The notes beneath the pieces are model-generated. The model did no database searches and was not told the DNA's origin. It worked only from the letters and a program-made list of their open reading frames with translations. Made by a program: the position numbers and the translations under genes. From Montifringilla adamsi (Eukaryota; Chordata; Aves; Passeriformes; Passeridae): a stretch of DNA of 64,000 nucleotides. This document shows, in pieces, positions 24,401 to 37,393 of the stretch; the stretch's first letter is position 1; every line of letters begins with the position of its first letter. The stretch spans positions 2,790,001 to 2,854,000 of the forward strand of contig JAGGNK010003335.1 of NCBI GenBank assembly GCA_017590115.1, given 5' to 3'.

Positions 24401-27400
24401 GATGATGGTTACACTCGCCTACAATTATCTGCACCCATTATATCTAAGGGTTATCACATAATAAAGCTAAACACATTTTTTTGGTTCCAAAAATTGCATT
24501 CTATATTATATCTCAAATTTTCAGCTGACTGCAGCTTAATAGAAAAGCTAGAGCTTCAATGCCTGGTCATAGAGGGAGAAAATTCATCAATAGTAAAGAG
24601 ATTGTACTTCAGCCCTCATAATACGAGTGTCAAGAACGAGCAGTGCATGGGGTTTTGAAAAGATCATTGCACAGATAGATAAAATTCTTTCTTTACAGAT
24701 CACCAGGAGACCTAAGCATCAGTGAACCCAATTTTTGAAGCCTTCAGAGGGACTACACTGGTGGAGATACTGCAGTGAAAGTTCTTGGTAGTGCAGCAGT
24801 AGCAGAATGCCATGCTGCCCACACAGTCCTGGCTGGAATTATTCTTCTTCATAAGGCATACACATAATCATGAAGTGAAATCATTGCCTGTGGATGAAAT
24901 AAACTCTCGTGGGTAAAACTCAGTTCTGTTACTGTGCTCAGTGATTCCTGTGCCAGCACAGCCAGCATAAACTTCTCACTATACTTATTTGCCTTTTTTG
25001 TAGTTTACACCTGGTCTAGAGTTCAGCTTTCACACAAAGTTATACATCTATTCATTTGTGAAATTAAGATTTAAATAAAGAGGACACCTGTGGAATAAAT
25101 ACCTACTACCTTTAAAATTACTTCAGCATATGTTTAAGTGCTATGCTGTTGTTTTTGGTTTTTTTTTAATAATACCTGGATTTGTTCTTATCTGAAAGTG
25201 ATATCAAAACATCTTTGCCTTTCCCATCTATGTATTTCCTTCAATATGCAAAATGTTTACATTTTCTCAAACTAAAAAACCCAGCACAACAATAATAATT
25301 CATGCTGTATTGCCAGAATATGTTGACAGTCAAACCTCCAAAAATATAAATAAATGTTTGTAGCTTTTGTCTTCTCAAGCAGCAAAAGCTGCAATCACAT
25401 CTTGGCCGAGATCACAATGATGAATGAATGACACAGCTCTGTAATGAAAAAACTTACATTTACAGGGTCTAAACTCTACCAACCTTCCTGGTCTTGTCTG
25501 AAGGTAGGTACAGACTTCCAGGATTCCAGGGGGATTCAGACTCCATTAAACATGATTTTGAAAACTGAATTTATCTAGTCATCTAAACTAACTTAATGCT
25601 CCATAGAAGCTGCGTGTAGTCCCAATATTCTAATGGCTTCTCTGGATGCACATTAAAGACTTGAACACCTTGATATGTCAATAGCTTTTTGACTAAACAG
25701 TAAAATAAATTGGAAGAGAAATCCCTGTTAGTTTGCCATGAATTATTTAAGCAGAACTCCTACTAGTGCACAAGGTCAGCAGGGGGATAGCACATTCTCA
25801 CAGTCGTGCTCTGTGCCATCTGCCAAGAACAGCTCTGTGTTGGGGCTGGGAGCAGATTGACAGAATGAGGCTAGCTGGGGCAGTCAATAAGACATAGCCA
25901 AAGCTTGGCATTCACACACATCCCAGTAACATTAACGAACTGAGTGAACAGGAGTGCATCCACGCTATCCTTCTGAACAGAATGCCCTAACAGCCTTGAG
26001 AAAAGGACAGCCAACCTTGCTTTCCCAGTTGCACTTGTACAGCCATATGAAATGCAGAGGCAGGATGAGGAGAAACATTTGGAAAAGCAGAGATATTCAA
26101 GATTTGTCTTTACTGTTAGATTTCTTCTTGCAAACCAAACCAAGAGAAAATGGCAAATGTGCACTGAACAGTGGGAGTTGAGTGGACTGTCTTTTCACCT
26201 GCTGTATAGCAAAGAAGCAGCCAGAGCCCTGCAACAGAACTACTAGAGAGAGAAGAACAAAGATTCAGTAGTGCCTGTAACAGAAGCAAATCCAATTTTT
26301 GTTGTGTGTGCAATACCTCTATTTTGTAAATAACAATGAGAACAAACCACTCTATTCTGAATCTCACAAACCCAAGGATTCACCACAATTTCTCTGTAGT
26401 TCAACGTGCAAGATTATTCCCTGAAATATGTCTGGCCACAAAACACCTGTGCTAATGGCAGAAGCTTCTTTTGCTGCCTTTTCTTATCACCTCAACATGG
26501 TAATGAGAACAGAAAGCGTGTAAAGCTGTGAAGGTTAGTGGGATTGCTGGTTTCCATCAGATATGTGACCTGGTAATGAATGACTGACAGGCTCTCTGAA
26601 GGGAAATGCATAACACAGGCAAGAACCTGGCCCTCAGATGGAAACTTGATGGCTGGTAAAAGACTTGTTAAGATTCACATCAGAATCAGGAATATCACTG
26701 CAACTGCTTCCATGACAACAAAATATAATGTCATAATGCATATTATGATTTCATGACAGGATGAAGCCTGTTTATCCAAGCAACCTCTTCAGCACTGAAC
26801 TGGACTGGAGAATAGGAGTTCACTTTGGGAACAAGAATACTAATAATAATTTTAAAAATATATTTTTCTTTGTTATTGAGATGAAAAAAAAAAAAAGGCT
26901 TATTAAGTGCAGCTTATTTCCATCTCAACTATGATCAATACCTACAGTAAGAGTACCTATACATATCAGGTTTCAAAACAGTTGGGCTCTTTGCTTCCAT
27001 CAACTCTTTTGGCCTTTCAACAGAGTATATTAATAATAAAATAGACTGTCTCCTTTTTCATGCGCAATATAGCAGTGATTAAGGCTGGCAAATCATTAAT
27101 GTTTCCATCTCACCTTTTATTTCTATCTTCCATGAGAACCATTTCCTGTTGCCTCTGTTCCAGCACTAGGATTCCACTGGTTTACACACAAACAACTAAG
27201 TTTTATACCACAGCATGCTTCTTTCCTGGACTGCAGACACTCCATGCATTAATACACAAACATCTCATTTTTCTTTGCTTGAACTGAGTTTCTGTATTGA
27301 AGATGCTGCTCAGATACACATCCTGCTCATATAAATCCCATCAGTGTTACACATAAGCATACTGGAATCCCTACGTTAAATCCTGATCCTTGGGAATGGT

Positions 27401-30019
27401 TTCTCTGGGAACCCACACCCACAGGTGCCCTGCACAGATGGAAAGGAAATGGAAAGGAACCTCATCTCCATGTTCTGGTGCAGGGAGTGAGGGAGAAACC
27501 AATGACTTGCACCAGGACTCAGCTCAAGTATTCGAGCAATAATCCAGAGGTTCTTTGCAAGTATATACAACACAATTTTACTGTACAGCCCAATGGAAAT
27601 ACAACAAAGCTGGCAGTAAATAGCTGGAAAAGTCCAATGGCTGACCAATATAATCCTTACTGGACTACTTAAATGCCATCTCCACGACTAGGATTGAGCA
27701 GCTGGAGTGGGTGAATATTACAGGCCTGTCATGACTGGTGCTGCTGGTACCCTGGCATGGCCACAAGCTGTGAAAATTGTTTCTAATAAAAACCAGCACA
27801 GCAGTCCCCCTCTCCATGCTCCAGTTTTCAACCTAATCCAACAAGAACAAAAGCAAAGTAAATAACGGCTAAAAGCATGTAAAATTAATTTCCTCATTCC
27901 TGCCAAGAAACAAGTAAAAAAAAAAAAAAAAAGTGTGCCCATCCTGGGAATGCATAAAGGTCCTCACTGAAACAAATATCTAAATGGTCATACATTAAAG
28001 CAACCACGACAGGACAGTGATAAAGTCACTGCAGTTCTGTTTTAAAACGATTTTCTAATGTCAGGAACATTACAGATTCTTTGTGAAAGAAGCATATAAA
28101 ACCTTAAGTCTTCTATTTTTCATATTTAGTTTAAGGATTTCACTTCAATCAGCTTTCTCTACTTCCTTTTTAGAACTATCTTTGGCTGAGTGGCTAAGAC
28201 TGCCAGTGAATACATAACAGTAGTTAAGCAATAATTTTCCCCTAGGAGAAAATTACTTTTTGCATAGAATAAAAAGGAATTAAATTATTTGAGGCTCAAG
28301 AAATAAATTTCTCAACACAATGAATCTATTTCTTTATTATTTTTAGTGCAGAGAAATGCTTTTTTCCAAATTATGTGTAATATAATAAAGACTGCATGCA
28401 TAATTTTTAACCTTTCTGAAATAACTATGTAAAAATTATAAAAACAGTCACAAGAACAATGTTCATGATATGCATGGCCTAATTACATGCTGAGAACATT
28501 TGTTCTGATTTTTTTTTACAGTTTGAAATTCACCTTTTTCGTTTTCAGAAGCCATAGAAATAGCACAGCACACTCTTCAGAATAATGCAGCTGTCATAAT
28601 AGGAATATGCAAATCACGATTATTTAAGATGAACTTGATCTTTTTCTCAAAGAGACTTTTATCAAATGTGACTCATATAGAAAGGTCTTATTAAAAGATA
28701 AGAAATATTATTCCCTCCTTTGATATATTACTCTCAAAATAATGCTACTGAATCAGACAACAATTACCTTACTTGTACCCAGAAGCAGTTTATTCCTACT
28801 AAGTCCTACACTTAGCTACAATTGCTTTCATATTTGCCAAAGGAAAATGTTAAAATATTAATAATCCAGTAACCTATTCCATGACAGTGAGTCACTGGTT
28901 TGAACTTTTGTTTCAGTCACACATATACGAAGAGCTAAACTTTAATATAAGCCCAGAAATGGGAGTAGATACATTATAAAGGTTGTAATATCAGGTCTTA
29001 ATATTTCCTGCTACCACAAAATAACCAGTAGCATGAGCCATAACTGACTTTAGCAACACAAAAAAAGAGGCATGTGTGTTTATATGTGTTCACTTCTATG
29101 TGGTTGTGTTCCATTTATGAAAGAAAAGTTAATGTCTGAGAAAATTCTGGTTGGAATGGCAAAGAGCAACAACCCCAGTTTGGAGTTTTTTGGTGTTTTT
29201 GAGCAAGATATCCTTTTCCTTTCAAGCAGCTGAAGAAATATTTGTAAATGTAATTATTGAAAATGTTTAAGTGTTGCTCATTACATTAAACTCCCTCATA
29301 ACAGCTCTGGGAACACACACACCTTGGTGGTAAAACTGGCCATATTCCAGGAGATTCAGATAAATGCTCAGGCACCAGAGTAAAAACTCTTGAAAAGAAC
29401 ACACCTAAATGTGTTTTTATCAATCCTGATGACAGATGAAGTTTCACACATATAAGGCTCCAACATCTAAGCAGGAGCGGAGCTTCCAAAGGAGTTGAAC
29501 AGAGGACAAAAGCAACCCTTTTCTTTATGTCTGATTTTGAGGAGCTGAACACCCCACTCTGGGCATAATTTTCATTTTTACAAGGAGTCTTCATAACAAA
29601 AGGAGTATAAAATCTCATATCTGGATTCACTATTAAGCCTAAAACAAATAAATAAGCCACTCTTTCAATTCATGCTAATCATCATACTTGAAGAGAAAGC
29701 TCTTCTAAATTAAAAAAAAAAAATTCTATTATGTGAATTGAACTATTGCATATGTAGCTATTTAGTTCCTGGTTAAATCCAGATGTATATTTAAAGAAGT
29801 AAAAAACACAATTTATTTATTTTTTGGTTTGGTTGGGTTTTTTAAACTTTATATTTTAATACCCAGTAACACTAAAACTCAGTAATATATTCTAAACAAG
29901 TACCAGGAAATATTTACTCAAATGCAAAATCCCAATTTGCTTTGGTAATTTTTAAAACTTTATTTCTTTTCACATAAAATTAGTGGGTGTGTATTTGGGT
30001 ATGTTGTTTTTGGTGGTGT
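21441..30019. other. Long AT-rich noncoding stretch
   Basis: Over 8 kb without a recognisable gene, RNA or transposon. Minor features are a short GGAAATGGAAAGGAA repeat at about 27,436-27,459 and A runs at 26,883 and 27,916. Open frames such as + 24,320-24,658 (112 codons) and - 29,286-29,660 (124 codons) match nothing I know. A TGGCTGAGTGG string near 28,183 resembles a tRNA A box but has no B box. Confidence 0.55.
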
Positions 30020-30037
30020 TTTTTTTTTTTTTTTTTT
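30019..30037 (+). repeat. 19-nt T tract
   Basis: An uninterrupted run of T follows a GGTGGTG stretch, in a T/G-rich context that begins near 29,995. Confidence 0.9.
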
Positions 30038-30119
30038 CCAAATACAAGTATCTTACTGGAAACAAAACACTCATGAAAATCACCAAAAGTATGTTTTAGT
30101 TTAAAGGTTTGAGTAGGAA

Positions 30120-30530
30120 TTGTTAAGGAGCCATCTTGACTGCCAGCCTCGCTGGTGTATTTAAATGCAGTTCCTGTTTACAGTCACCTGCTCAGAGCAC
30201 AAAATGTAGGAGACACAGAGAGATGGCAAGTGACAGGTACGGAATACTGAAAGAAGTAATTTGATTGAATTCAATTTGGAAATTGATTGAAATTCATTTG
30301 CATACGAAATATGTTTTGCAATTTGCTTGGCTGAGACTGTTTGCAGAGCTCAGTTTCCACCGGGGGCAGCTGAGGCTGGGGGTACCTGCAGGACACGAGC
30401 TCGGGAGGGGCCCTGCCAGGAGCTCCTGCCCTGCCGGGGACCCTCTGTGACCCCTCCTTCCAGCATCCCATCCTGCCCTGAAGGCTCCTGCTCTGCCAGG
30501 GAGCTTCTCCTCCCACTTCTGTAATGGTTC
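30120..30530. promoter_or_regulatory. Small GC-rich island beside octamer motif, candidate regulatory
   Basis: In 30,361-30,480 I count 86 G/C of 120 bases with four CpG sites, a sharp contrast with the AT-rich flanks. Just upstream is an AT-rich segment with repeated ATTGAATTC/ATTGAAATTC units and a perfect octamer ATTTGCAT (30,296-30,303), the classic POU-factor site. Upstream of that is GTATTTAAATGCAG. The pattern could be a distal enhancer, an alternative promoter or first exon, or part of an old GC-rich repeat. No convincing open frame or splice signal identifies an exon. The regulatory call is an inference. Confidence 0.3.
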
Positions 30531-33055
30531 GAATGGTCTCAGAGCTGCAAAATGCTCAGCTGAGAAAACCCAGATGCTTTTCTGTCAGACAAAACTCTTC
30601 TGTGTTCACCAGATCTTTGATAGCTTAAACCAGGTGAAAAAGTACCCTAAGTGGGTAGGAACAATAAAACACAGTAACTGAGTTCTTCTGTCCTGCTTCT
30701 CTTACTGGGTTTGCTCTTTCCATGGCAAGTGACATCCTAGCCCAAAGAAGCAGGGAATACACCGAGCTGGGCGTGGGAGGGCCCAGAGCCAAGTGCATTC
30801 AGTCTGTGCTTTTGTTCTGGGCCATGTTTCCCCTGTATTAATCTTGGATTTACATCAGAACCATGAAAAGATGAAAAGGTCACATTATGGCGAGATCTGA
30901 AAAGAAGTTTTTATTTCCAGTGTAAACCTAAGCTAACCAGCAAATGCCTCTTCTTAAAATTCTACTATTCCATTCATTCATTCTCAAATTACTTATTAAT
31001 TTAGCTGATGATTTCCTGTGGCTAATCTTACAGACCTAAATCTGCTTCTGTCTTCATCCTTCAAAGAAGAATTTAAACCTCTCTAATGTAATTCAGAAGT
31101 TCAGATTCACTTTCACATATCCCTGTATCTTTTCTGCTTCAAGTTCATGTCCTGCATTTAAATGAACAATGATACAAAGAACTAATATTTCCTTGTGTAA
31201 TTTAAATTTTCAGACTGAAGACTTAGAAAATAAAAATGAAAGACACTGTTATTTAACTGTTTTCTTATGCAATAGCAGCTCTCCATTGTAAGTAGAAGGT
31301 TCTTTGCATTAAATCTCTTGCCTTTTTACTGGGGGTAGTTGCATGTCTGCAACATTCAAAAAAAATTACAAATGCCAAGCTGTTCATATTTGATAGAGAG
31401 CAATCGTGATTCAAGATTGCTTAAATTCATCATTGTTTTTCTCTAAGCATGAGGAACCTTAAATGGTATAAAGAGCTGTTCTATACCACCAGACATGAAT
31501 TTCTTTGAATTGAATTAAACCCACTTCACCAATTTCAATATCAATGAATTGGGATATCTCCTACAATAAAGAGAGTCAAAGAAGAGATACAGAATAAACT
31601 CACATATCCTTGCAACAATTATGATAATAAATTCATCTTGGCAGATAGGATGACTTTTTCCAAAGAATAATTGTCCCTTCCTGGTTGCCAAGATACAGAA
31701 TTTTCACTCAGAGCATATCTTGAAAATTGGGAGCATTTGAATTTTTACAGTAATTTTAAGGTGGTCAAAGGGTAATGGTGAGTAGCTAAACAAAAATCAT
31801 TGTGTTGAACACTTAACAGGACCTGAACCATCCAGGAGATATCATGCAATCTCCTGTAAATCCCAAATATTGAATTAATAGGATAGAACAAGCATTTAAA
31901 TCTCACTGATTCCACAATCCTTTCACAATGCATTTTAAATGTGATTGTCAAGCAACAAAGGCAGAAGAGAAAAAAAAAAAAAAGGATGTTTACCTCCAAA
32001 ACATTGTGCATTTTTTAATGGCGGGGTACAAGTGACAATTACCAACAAGCATCCCTCTTAAAGAAATCAACTAAATTAAATCGTCAGTTCCAAAACCTTT
32101 GCAATAAACAAGAACTGTGAAGAAATACTTCAGCTAAGCCTTTACAAAGGTAAAGCTCCCAGTCTAGATTTTAGTGAGCAGTCTTGATACAGTGACTTTA
32201 CTTCTGAATTGTAGCACCCCTGGCAGACCATGCTGAGGCTGGAGAAATGGGGCAGCAGGAAAAGGCTGGAATATCCTGTCCCCTCCCAACCATACACTGG
32301 AACTCTCTTCTATGAACTCTCATTCACATTTCCTTTTATCAAACAAACTACTTCCAGACTAAATAGCTGCTTTGACATTTGCACATCTGCAATGCAATGT
32401 GAACACTTAAAAAAAAGTAATTTCTGACCACCTAATCCACTTTCCCTAATCCACTTAGAGCTCTGGTAGGGCAAAAATTTGATCAATTTGCTGTGACTTG
32501 AAGAGGTACACGATGCTGTGTGCTGTGTCCCTGCACATGCACATGACAAACTGATGATACTAGATGGCACGGAGAATGAAATAACGTTGAGAATAAGCCA
32601 AAATTTTTCAATGCAGTATTTTTGCATGAAATCTGCATTATTGGAAGACGTCTTTTCAGGAATATAGTGCTGATGCAGCAGGGAAAAAAAAATCCATTTT
32701 ATTACATTTTATTAAATCAGTATTTTTAAATAGAGAATAGTGTTTATACATATCAATAGCAATATATACTGTATTGCTTGTTTTGATATAGAAGTCTAAC
32801 TTGTTTTGACATTACCAAAACTCTGAAATCAGATTACAGAATACCAAGTGAAAAGAACTCAACTAGTTGTTCTATTACATATGACTTTTATGTTATAAAA
32901 TCTTCAGAAAACCTGCATCAAGTGTTTGGTACATTTCTGAGTAACTAGTGGAGAATTTCTAACCTGTGTGTACAGTTAAACATATTTTAGTCCCTCACTT
33001 GCACATAAATAGCCTGATCTGACATTCACATTTTGCTTCTTGACTGTTCTGCCCT
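30531..33055. other. Noncoding DNA, nothing recognised
   Basis: AT-rich sequence without a supportable gene or repeat. A run of A (31,970-31,983) and minor AT-rich stretches are the only simple sequence. Confidence 0.55.
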
Positions 33056-33071
33056 GGTTTTAGCTAAAACC
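33056..33071. repeat. 16-bp perfect palindrome
   Basis: GGTTTTAGCTAAAACC equals its own reverse complement. The preceding CTGCCCTGG makes it look like the start of a passerine-style LTR (which often begins near CCTGGTTT). The following 120 bases include CCAAATAAACACC, but no full LTR can be traced. About one such palindrome is expected by chance in 64 kb. Confidence 0.6.
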
Positions 33072-35448
33072 CTCCAGAGCTGGCTGGAACAAAAGTCATA
33101 GCAGCACAAGGGAACTTTGCAAATCGAGACCAAATAAACACCAGGCTGCTGATTGCTTCCTGTTCTGTGATGTTCTGCCATTAGAGGATGCTGAAGCAGC
33201 AGGTTGCTTGGAAATGTTTTTGTAGGATACAATTAACATATTAAAAATATACTTTTTAAACCTATGGTTGTTGATAGTGATCCAACCTCATTATAGTCTT
33301 ATTTCTTTCCTGCTCTCTTTCCCATATTTTTCTACACACAGTTGCCATGTGGTTGAATATTATTTCCTTATTATTACAACAGTGGAAGAAATTGTAAGGA
33401 TGATGGTCAAGGATGGGCTGAATTGCCTTTAAGGCTGCATTTTAGTACATCCACTGAAAGGAATGGTTAGTAACAGCTGCAAGCAGATACTCCTGTTTCA
33501 AACAGAACTGTGTGTAAAACATGCTAGCAAAATGAAAGTCCGCTGAGTTTGCTATATGAAGGACACATTAGCTATATCCTTACAAAAAGAATAATTTTGG
33601 ACACAGAGTGATTAAAAGTTCCTAATAAAAAAAAAATAAAACACATTTTCTTTCATATTACTACAGTTTGGTTTTAATCATGGCATACCACAATTTTAAA
33701 ACAGATTTTCCAATTTACTCAGATTCACATTATTTGGTGCCCCTCCACAAGAACAGGGGCTGTCACTCCCTGTACATAGAGCTGTACATGCTGCAGTTCA
33801 TCTGGCATATACTCAAGCTCATGAATGGATGAAGCACATCCAATTAATGCTGAAGTTTCTTTGAACTTCACACTGTCAGGAGAGCAGGAGTGTCTTATGC
33901 CAATTACTGCAGTGGATGGGACTGAAGGACTTCCCCCCTTGTACTATTCCAGTGAAGACAGAAGCTTTATACTTTCACAGGAATTAGTCTCACAGTGCTT
34001 AAAGACCAGAAGTACTCTTCCCAATCAGCAATTCAGCCCCTTGCTGCTGCAGACATACACCTTATCAACACTTACATAAACATGTTTTGCTCCATTTTAA
34101 GTGTTATCTCCTATGCCAGTCAGAGAAGCTGCTACACATTTTAATACTACCTATAGTTACAACTGCTGATTTCCAATAGAAATTTTCAAGGGGGACTTTT
34201 AATATTACTGTGAGAATGATATCTTTTAACATGGACAGCTCATCACATCTTCTAATTTTTATTTAGCTCCCACAGCAATGCAGCCTTGCTGGGCTGGGCT
34301 CCTGACATGAGGTTTACAGGCATTTTGTTCATCTGCCTCCTTATGCAGTCAGTCCAAAGCTCTCATCTTTGCTCTTTGACTGCTGGAAGTTTTCTCTGAC
34401 TTGGCACTTATTTGAACCGCAGAGTTCCAGTTTCATAAGGTTAGAGACCACTGTGTCAAGCAGCACTGGAAGGTGGGGGAAGAATTCACCATGTGGCACT
34501 GGCCAGGTTGTATGTGATGAGGAAGATCTGCATGAAGATAACACTGCTGGCCAAAGCCCCCAGTTCTTCAACCCAAATGATCTTTTCTAAAGCATTACCA
34601 GAAAGTGTTCAGCATTTGCCAAGGGAAAAAAAGGCTAGGAGTAGTGGACAGAAAAATAGTCAGAGAAGAGAAAGAGAGAGGAGTTGGAAAATGGACAGAT
34701 GAAGGAAACAAAACCCAGCAAAAGCAGTCGTGATTGCCTGACAGTCTGCTCCAGGCAATAACCAGTGTCTCCCCAGTCCCACAGTGTATAGGTTATGGGA
34801 TGGTAAAAGCTTGCTAAGTGTTATGTTATGCAGATGTGGTACTTCAACAATGAGCTCTTAATTTTTAGATAATATTGGTTTTGCATGGTTTCTAAATTGG
34901 GAAGATTTCCAGACAGATTTTTTTTTTGTATTATTTCTAATACATACTTTAACATTTCTGTTCCACAGCAACAAACATTAGCTGAATGTCATGAATATGG
35001 GGTTTTCATTTGGTTGGTTGAGTTTTTTAAATGTCAGCAAGGGCTTGTCTGAACTAAAGACTGAATCAAACACCATTCAAGTTCTCAAGTGTGAAATAAC
35101 AGCAATATCTGAAACACCTGTAGGTTTTTTGACTGACACCACTGTGCTAATACCACTGTCTTTGTCATGCACCCTACAGACTCCAAAATCTTATATACAA
35201 GTCCACAGCATCCATCGCTGATGACTCAACTGCTCTTTGCCCAGAACGTGCCACATTTACCAAGGCTTTCACAGCGCAGATCCTTGACCTTTCCTGTCAC
35301 CACAACAACTGAAAAACCTAAATATTTGAAATCCCTTTTACTGTTTTTCTTCTGAGGAGCTACAAAACCTAAACGTGGGCTTTATGCATTGCTTTTTACA
35401 AAGCCTTTCATCATGTATGATATCTTGTTACCTTAGATGTTGAATCTT
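33072..35448. other. Noncoding DNA, nothing recognised
   Basis: Mixed AT-rich sequence. Short open frames around 33,825-34,079 and 34,341-34,702 overlap on opposite strands and are unrecognised. Confidence 0.55.
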
Positions 35449-35761
35449 CAGTAGGGGCTAATCTGTGGATGAGCTTTTTACAAGCCCCCTACTGTGGAAG
35501 TCAAATCAAAGTACCCTTATGAATATTCATGAGCAAAACAATGGTTACTTACTGTGCTGGGCGGCCCTTGAAGCCAGTCCAAATGGTTTTGATTTTGTGA
35601 TTGAGATTCTTAATGGTCGTAATTATCCGTTGCAGCCATGCAGTACAGAACATGATGGGTAATGGAGATACTTAACCCCCCTCAAAAACCAACAAAAAAC
35701 AGCAATCCTGAAGATTCTAATGCTCATGTTGTAGTTCCTACAGGGCAATTAGCCCCTACTA
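35449..35761. repeat. Segment bounded by 13-bp inverted repeats, MITE-like
   Basis: The left end AGTAGGGGCTAAT (35,450-35,462) and right end ATTAGCCCCTACT (35,748-35,760) are exact inverted copies about 300 bp apart. A third, inverted copy with one extra C (AGCCCCCTACTG, 35,483-35,494) forms a hairpin with the left end. Including the flanking CA gives CAGTAGGGGCTAAT at the left, and CAG at an end is common among hAT-type DNA transposons. I see no 8-bp target duplication and the right end lacks the matching G. The interior has no transposase. A non-autonomous DNA element is possible; chance is also plausible. Confidence 0.35.
35519..35530. repeat. 12-bp palindrome ATGAATATTCAT
   Basis: Perfect dyad within the inverted-repeat-bounded segment. 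It resembles a pair of octamer-like half-sites (ATGAATAT/ATATTCAT). No function is shown. Confidence 0.6.
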
Positions 35762-37345
35762 ATGATGTTTATATTTATATGCAAATGTATAAAAAAGAAT
35801 CTTAACAGATACTTCATATTTATGCTCCTGGGATCTGACTATCCCATCTGTCTGCAGAAAATATTTCCCATTAGCTGTGTGTGTTGCTGATCTGGCAATA
35901 AAAAACTATTTAATATCTAGTAATTTATTTTTGATTTCATGTTTTTCCATTGCCTTCAGCTCTGTCATAAAAAAACCCTCTGCTTGAGAACACCAGAGTT
36001 ACTTAGCACATCCGCAAAGATTTTAGTTACACTCTCAACAAGTAATGAGGATTACATCTTGGTTTGAGTTTTAATAATTTTTGCCCATGTACCACTACTC
36101 TTGAATTCAAAACTAATAATAATTTGGTAGCCTAAATAAACCTTTTTGAGGCAGACCTTTTTAAAGCTCACTTTCTAGAGCTCTCTATTACATGCAAGCA
36201 AGAGTGACAACCAAGCCAGCAACATCTACGTACAAAACGTCTTTTTATATGAGGTGGCAGTTATTCTTCTGTCATTGAGAGCTGGTGTTCTGAGACCAAC
36301 TTGTAATGCAAACAATATTATATTATGGCAATTTAGCTTTGCAGTAAGCTGTCACTTAAGGCTCCTAGAAATCAACAAAAGGTAAGATATGGTTGTTTTA
36401 CATTATAATGACAGAACATATTAAAATTCTGAGAGTTGCATATGCACAAGTTACTGAGAGAAATATGCCAGGAATTAACTATGTAAATTAAGAGCCTGAG
36501 CCCAACATAAAATTTGGCTGAACAATGCTTTGAAGGCTTTAGATGAAAGTTATTCTGGCCAATAATCACAGGAGCATAATTTACACATCATTTCAGGTCA
36601 ACTATTTTTTTTTCTGGCAATACCCACATGTAAAGTAATTGACCTACTAATTTCAAGTTTTCCACTATCTTCAGAGACCCCTTGCATACCACAGGTTCCA
36701 TAATCTGTTTGTGCTATTAAATCAACATAGTCTATGCATTGCATCTTTAATGACATTCACTGTGTGAGGAAACTGAGGCAGGCAAAGCTAAGCCTGAGCC
36801 TTGCTCTTCTTCCTGCCTATCCTCCACCACCACAGCATAATACACATACTTCTGTTGGGCTGATTTTCCTTTGATTCATTCATATTTTAGGAAAACATTA
36901 GAGACCAGATGCCAGAATTCCTAAATAAGAACAATAATAGCAGCACTACAAAATAGGTGGATGTCTCAGCAGTGGTTTAGCTACACTGCAATGGAACTGT
37001 CATGTTTTTCTGTTATGAATTCTTTATATACATGTCTGCTAATCACTAGAAGATGATTTGTTTCTATTTATTAGTCTGACTTTAGGAGCTTAGGAAAAGC
37101 ACTTGCCTTGCAGGTCTCTCATCCAATATCTGAACAATCAGAATGCATGACTAATTCTCATTAAGCTCAATGGCTTTAGCTGCAATTCCCCCACCTGTTC
37201 CCAAGTCTGAGATATTAACTCTTCCAGAGCAAGAGTAGCTGTTTATTTATCTTTTCTGTATTTTAAATGCTGAGTTGTAATATGTCAGACTGTTCAAATG
37301 CCATCCTTTGCCTCTTTCCCCTCTGCTCCCTGCCTGTTCTCACAG

Positions 37346-37348
<3 letters not shown>
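35762..37348. other. Noncoding DNA, nothing recognised
   Basis: AT-rich. The string GAGGAAACTGAGGCA near 36,767 equals a piece of the conserved core of MIR SINEs (antisense), but the surrounding bases do not extend the match. Confidence 0.5.

Positions 37349-37387
<39 letters not shown>
37349..37387 (+). repeat. 39-nt A tract
   Basis: An uninterrupted poly(A) run. No AATAAA lies just upstream and no flanking duplication is obvious, so a processed-pseudogene tail is not supported. A simple homopolymer expansion is likelier, and the exact length in the assembly may be unreliable. Confidence 0.9.

Positions 37388-37393
<6 letters not shown>

Noticed and set aside
28180..28215. tRNA A-box-like TGGCTGAGTGGCTAAG
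   Set aside because: No B box within 80 bases and no acceptor stem.
30520..30540. B-box-like GGTTCGAATGG
   Set aside because: No A box at a suitable distance upstream on the + strand.
36760..36790. GAGGAAACTGAGGCA, identical to a piece of MIR core
   Set aside because: Match is only about 15 bases and does not extend on either side.
37200..37390. Possible processed pseudogene ending in the A39 tract
   Set aside because: No AATAAA near the tract, no coding similarity upstream and no flanking duplication.
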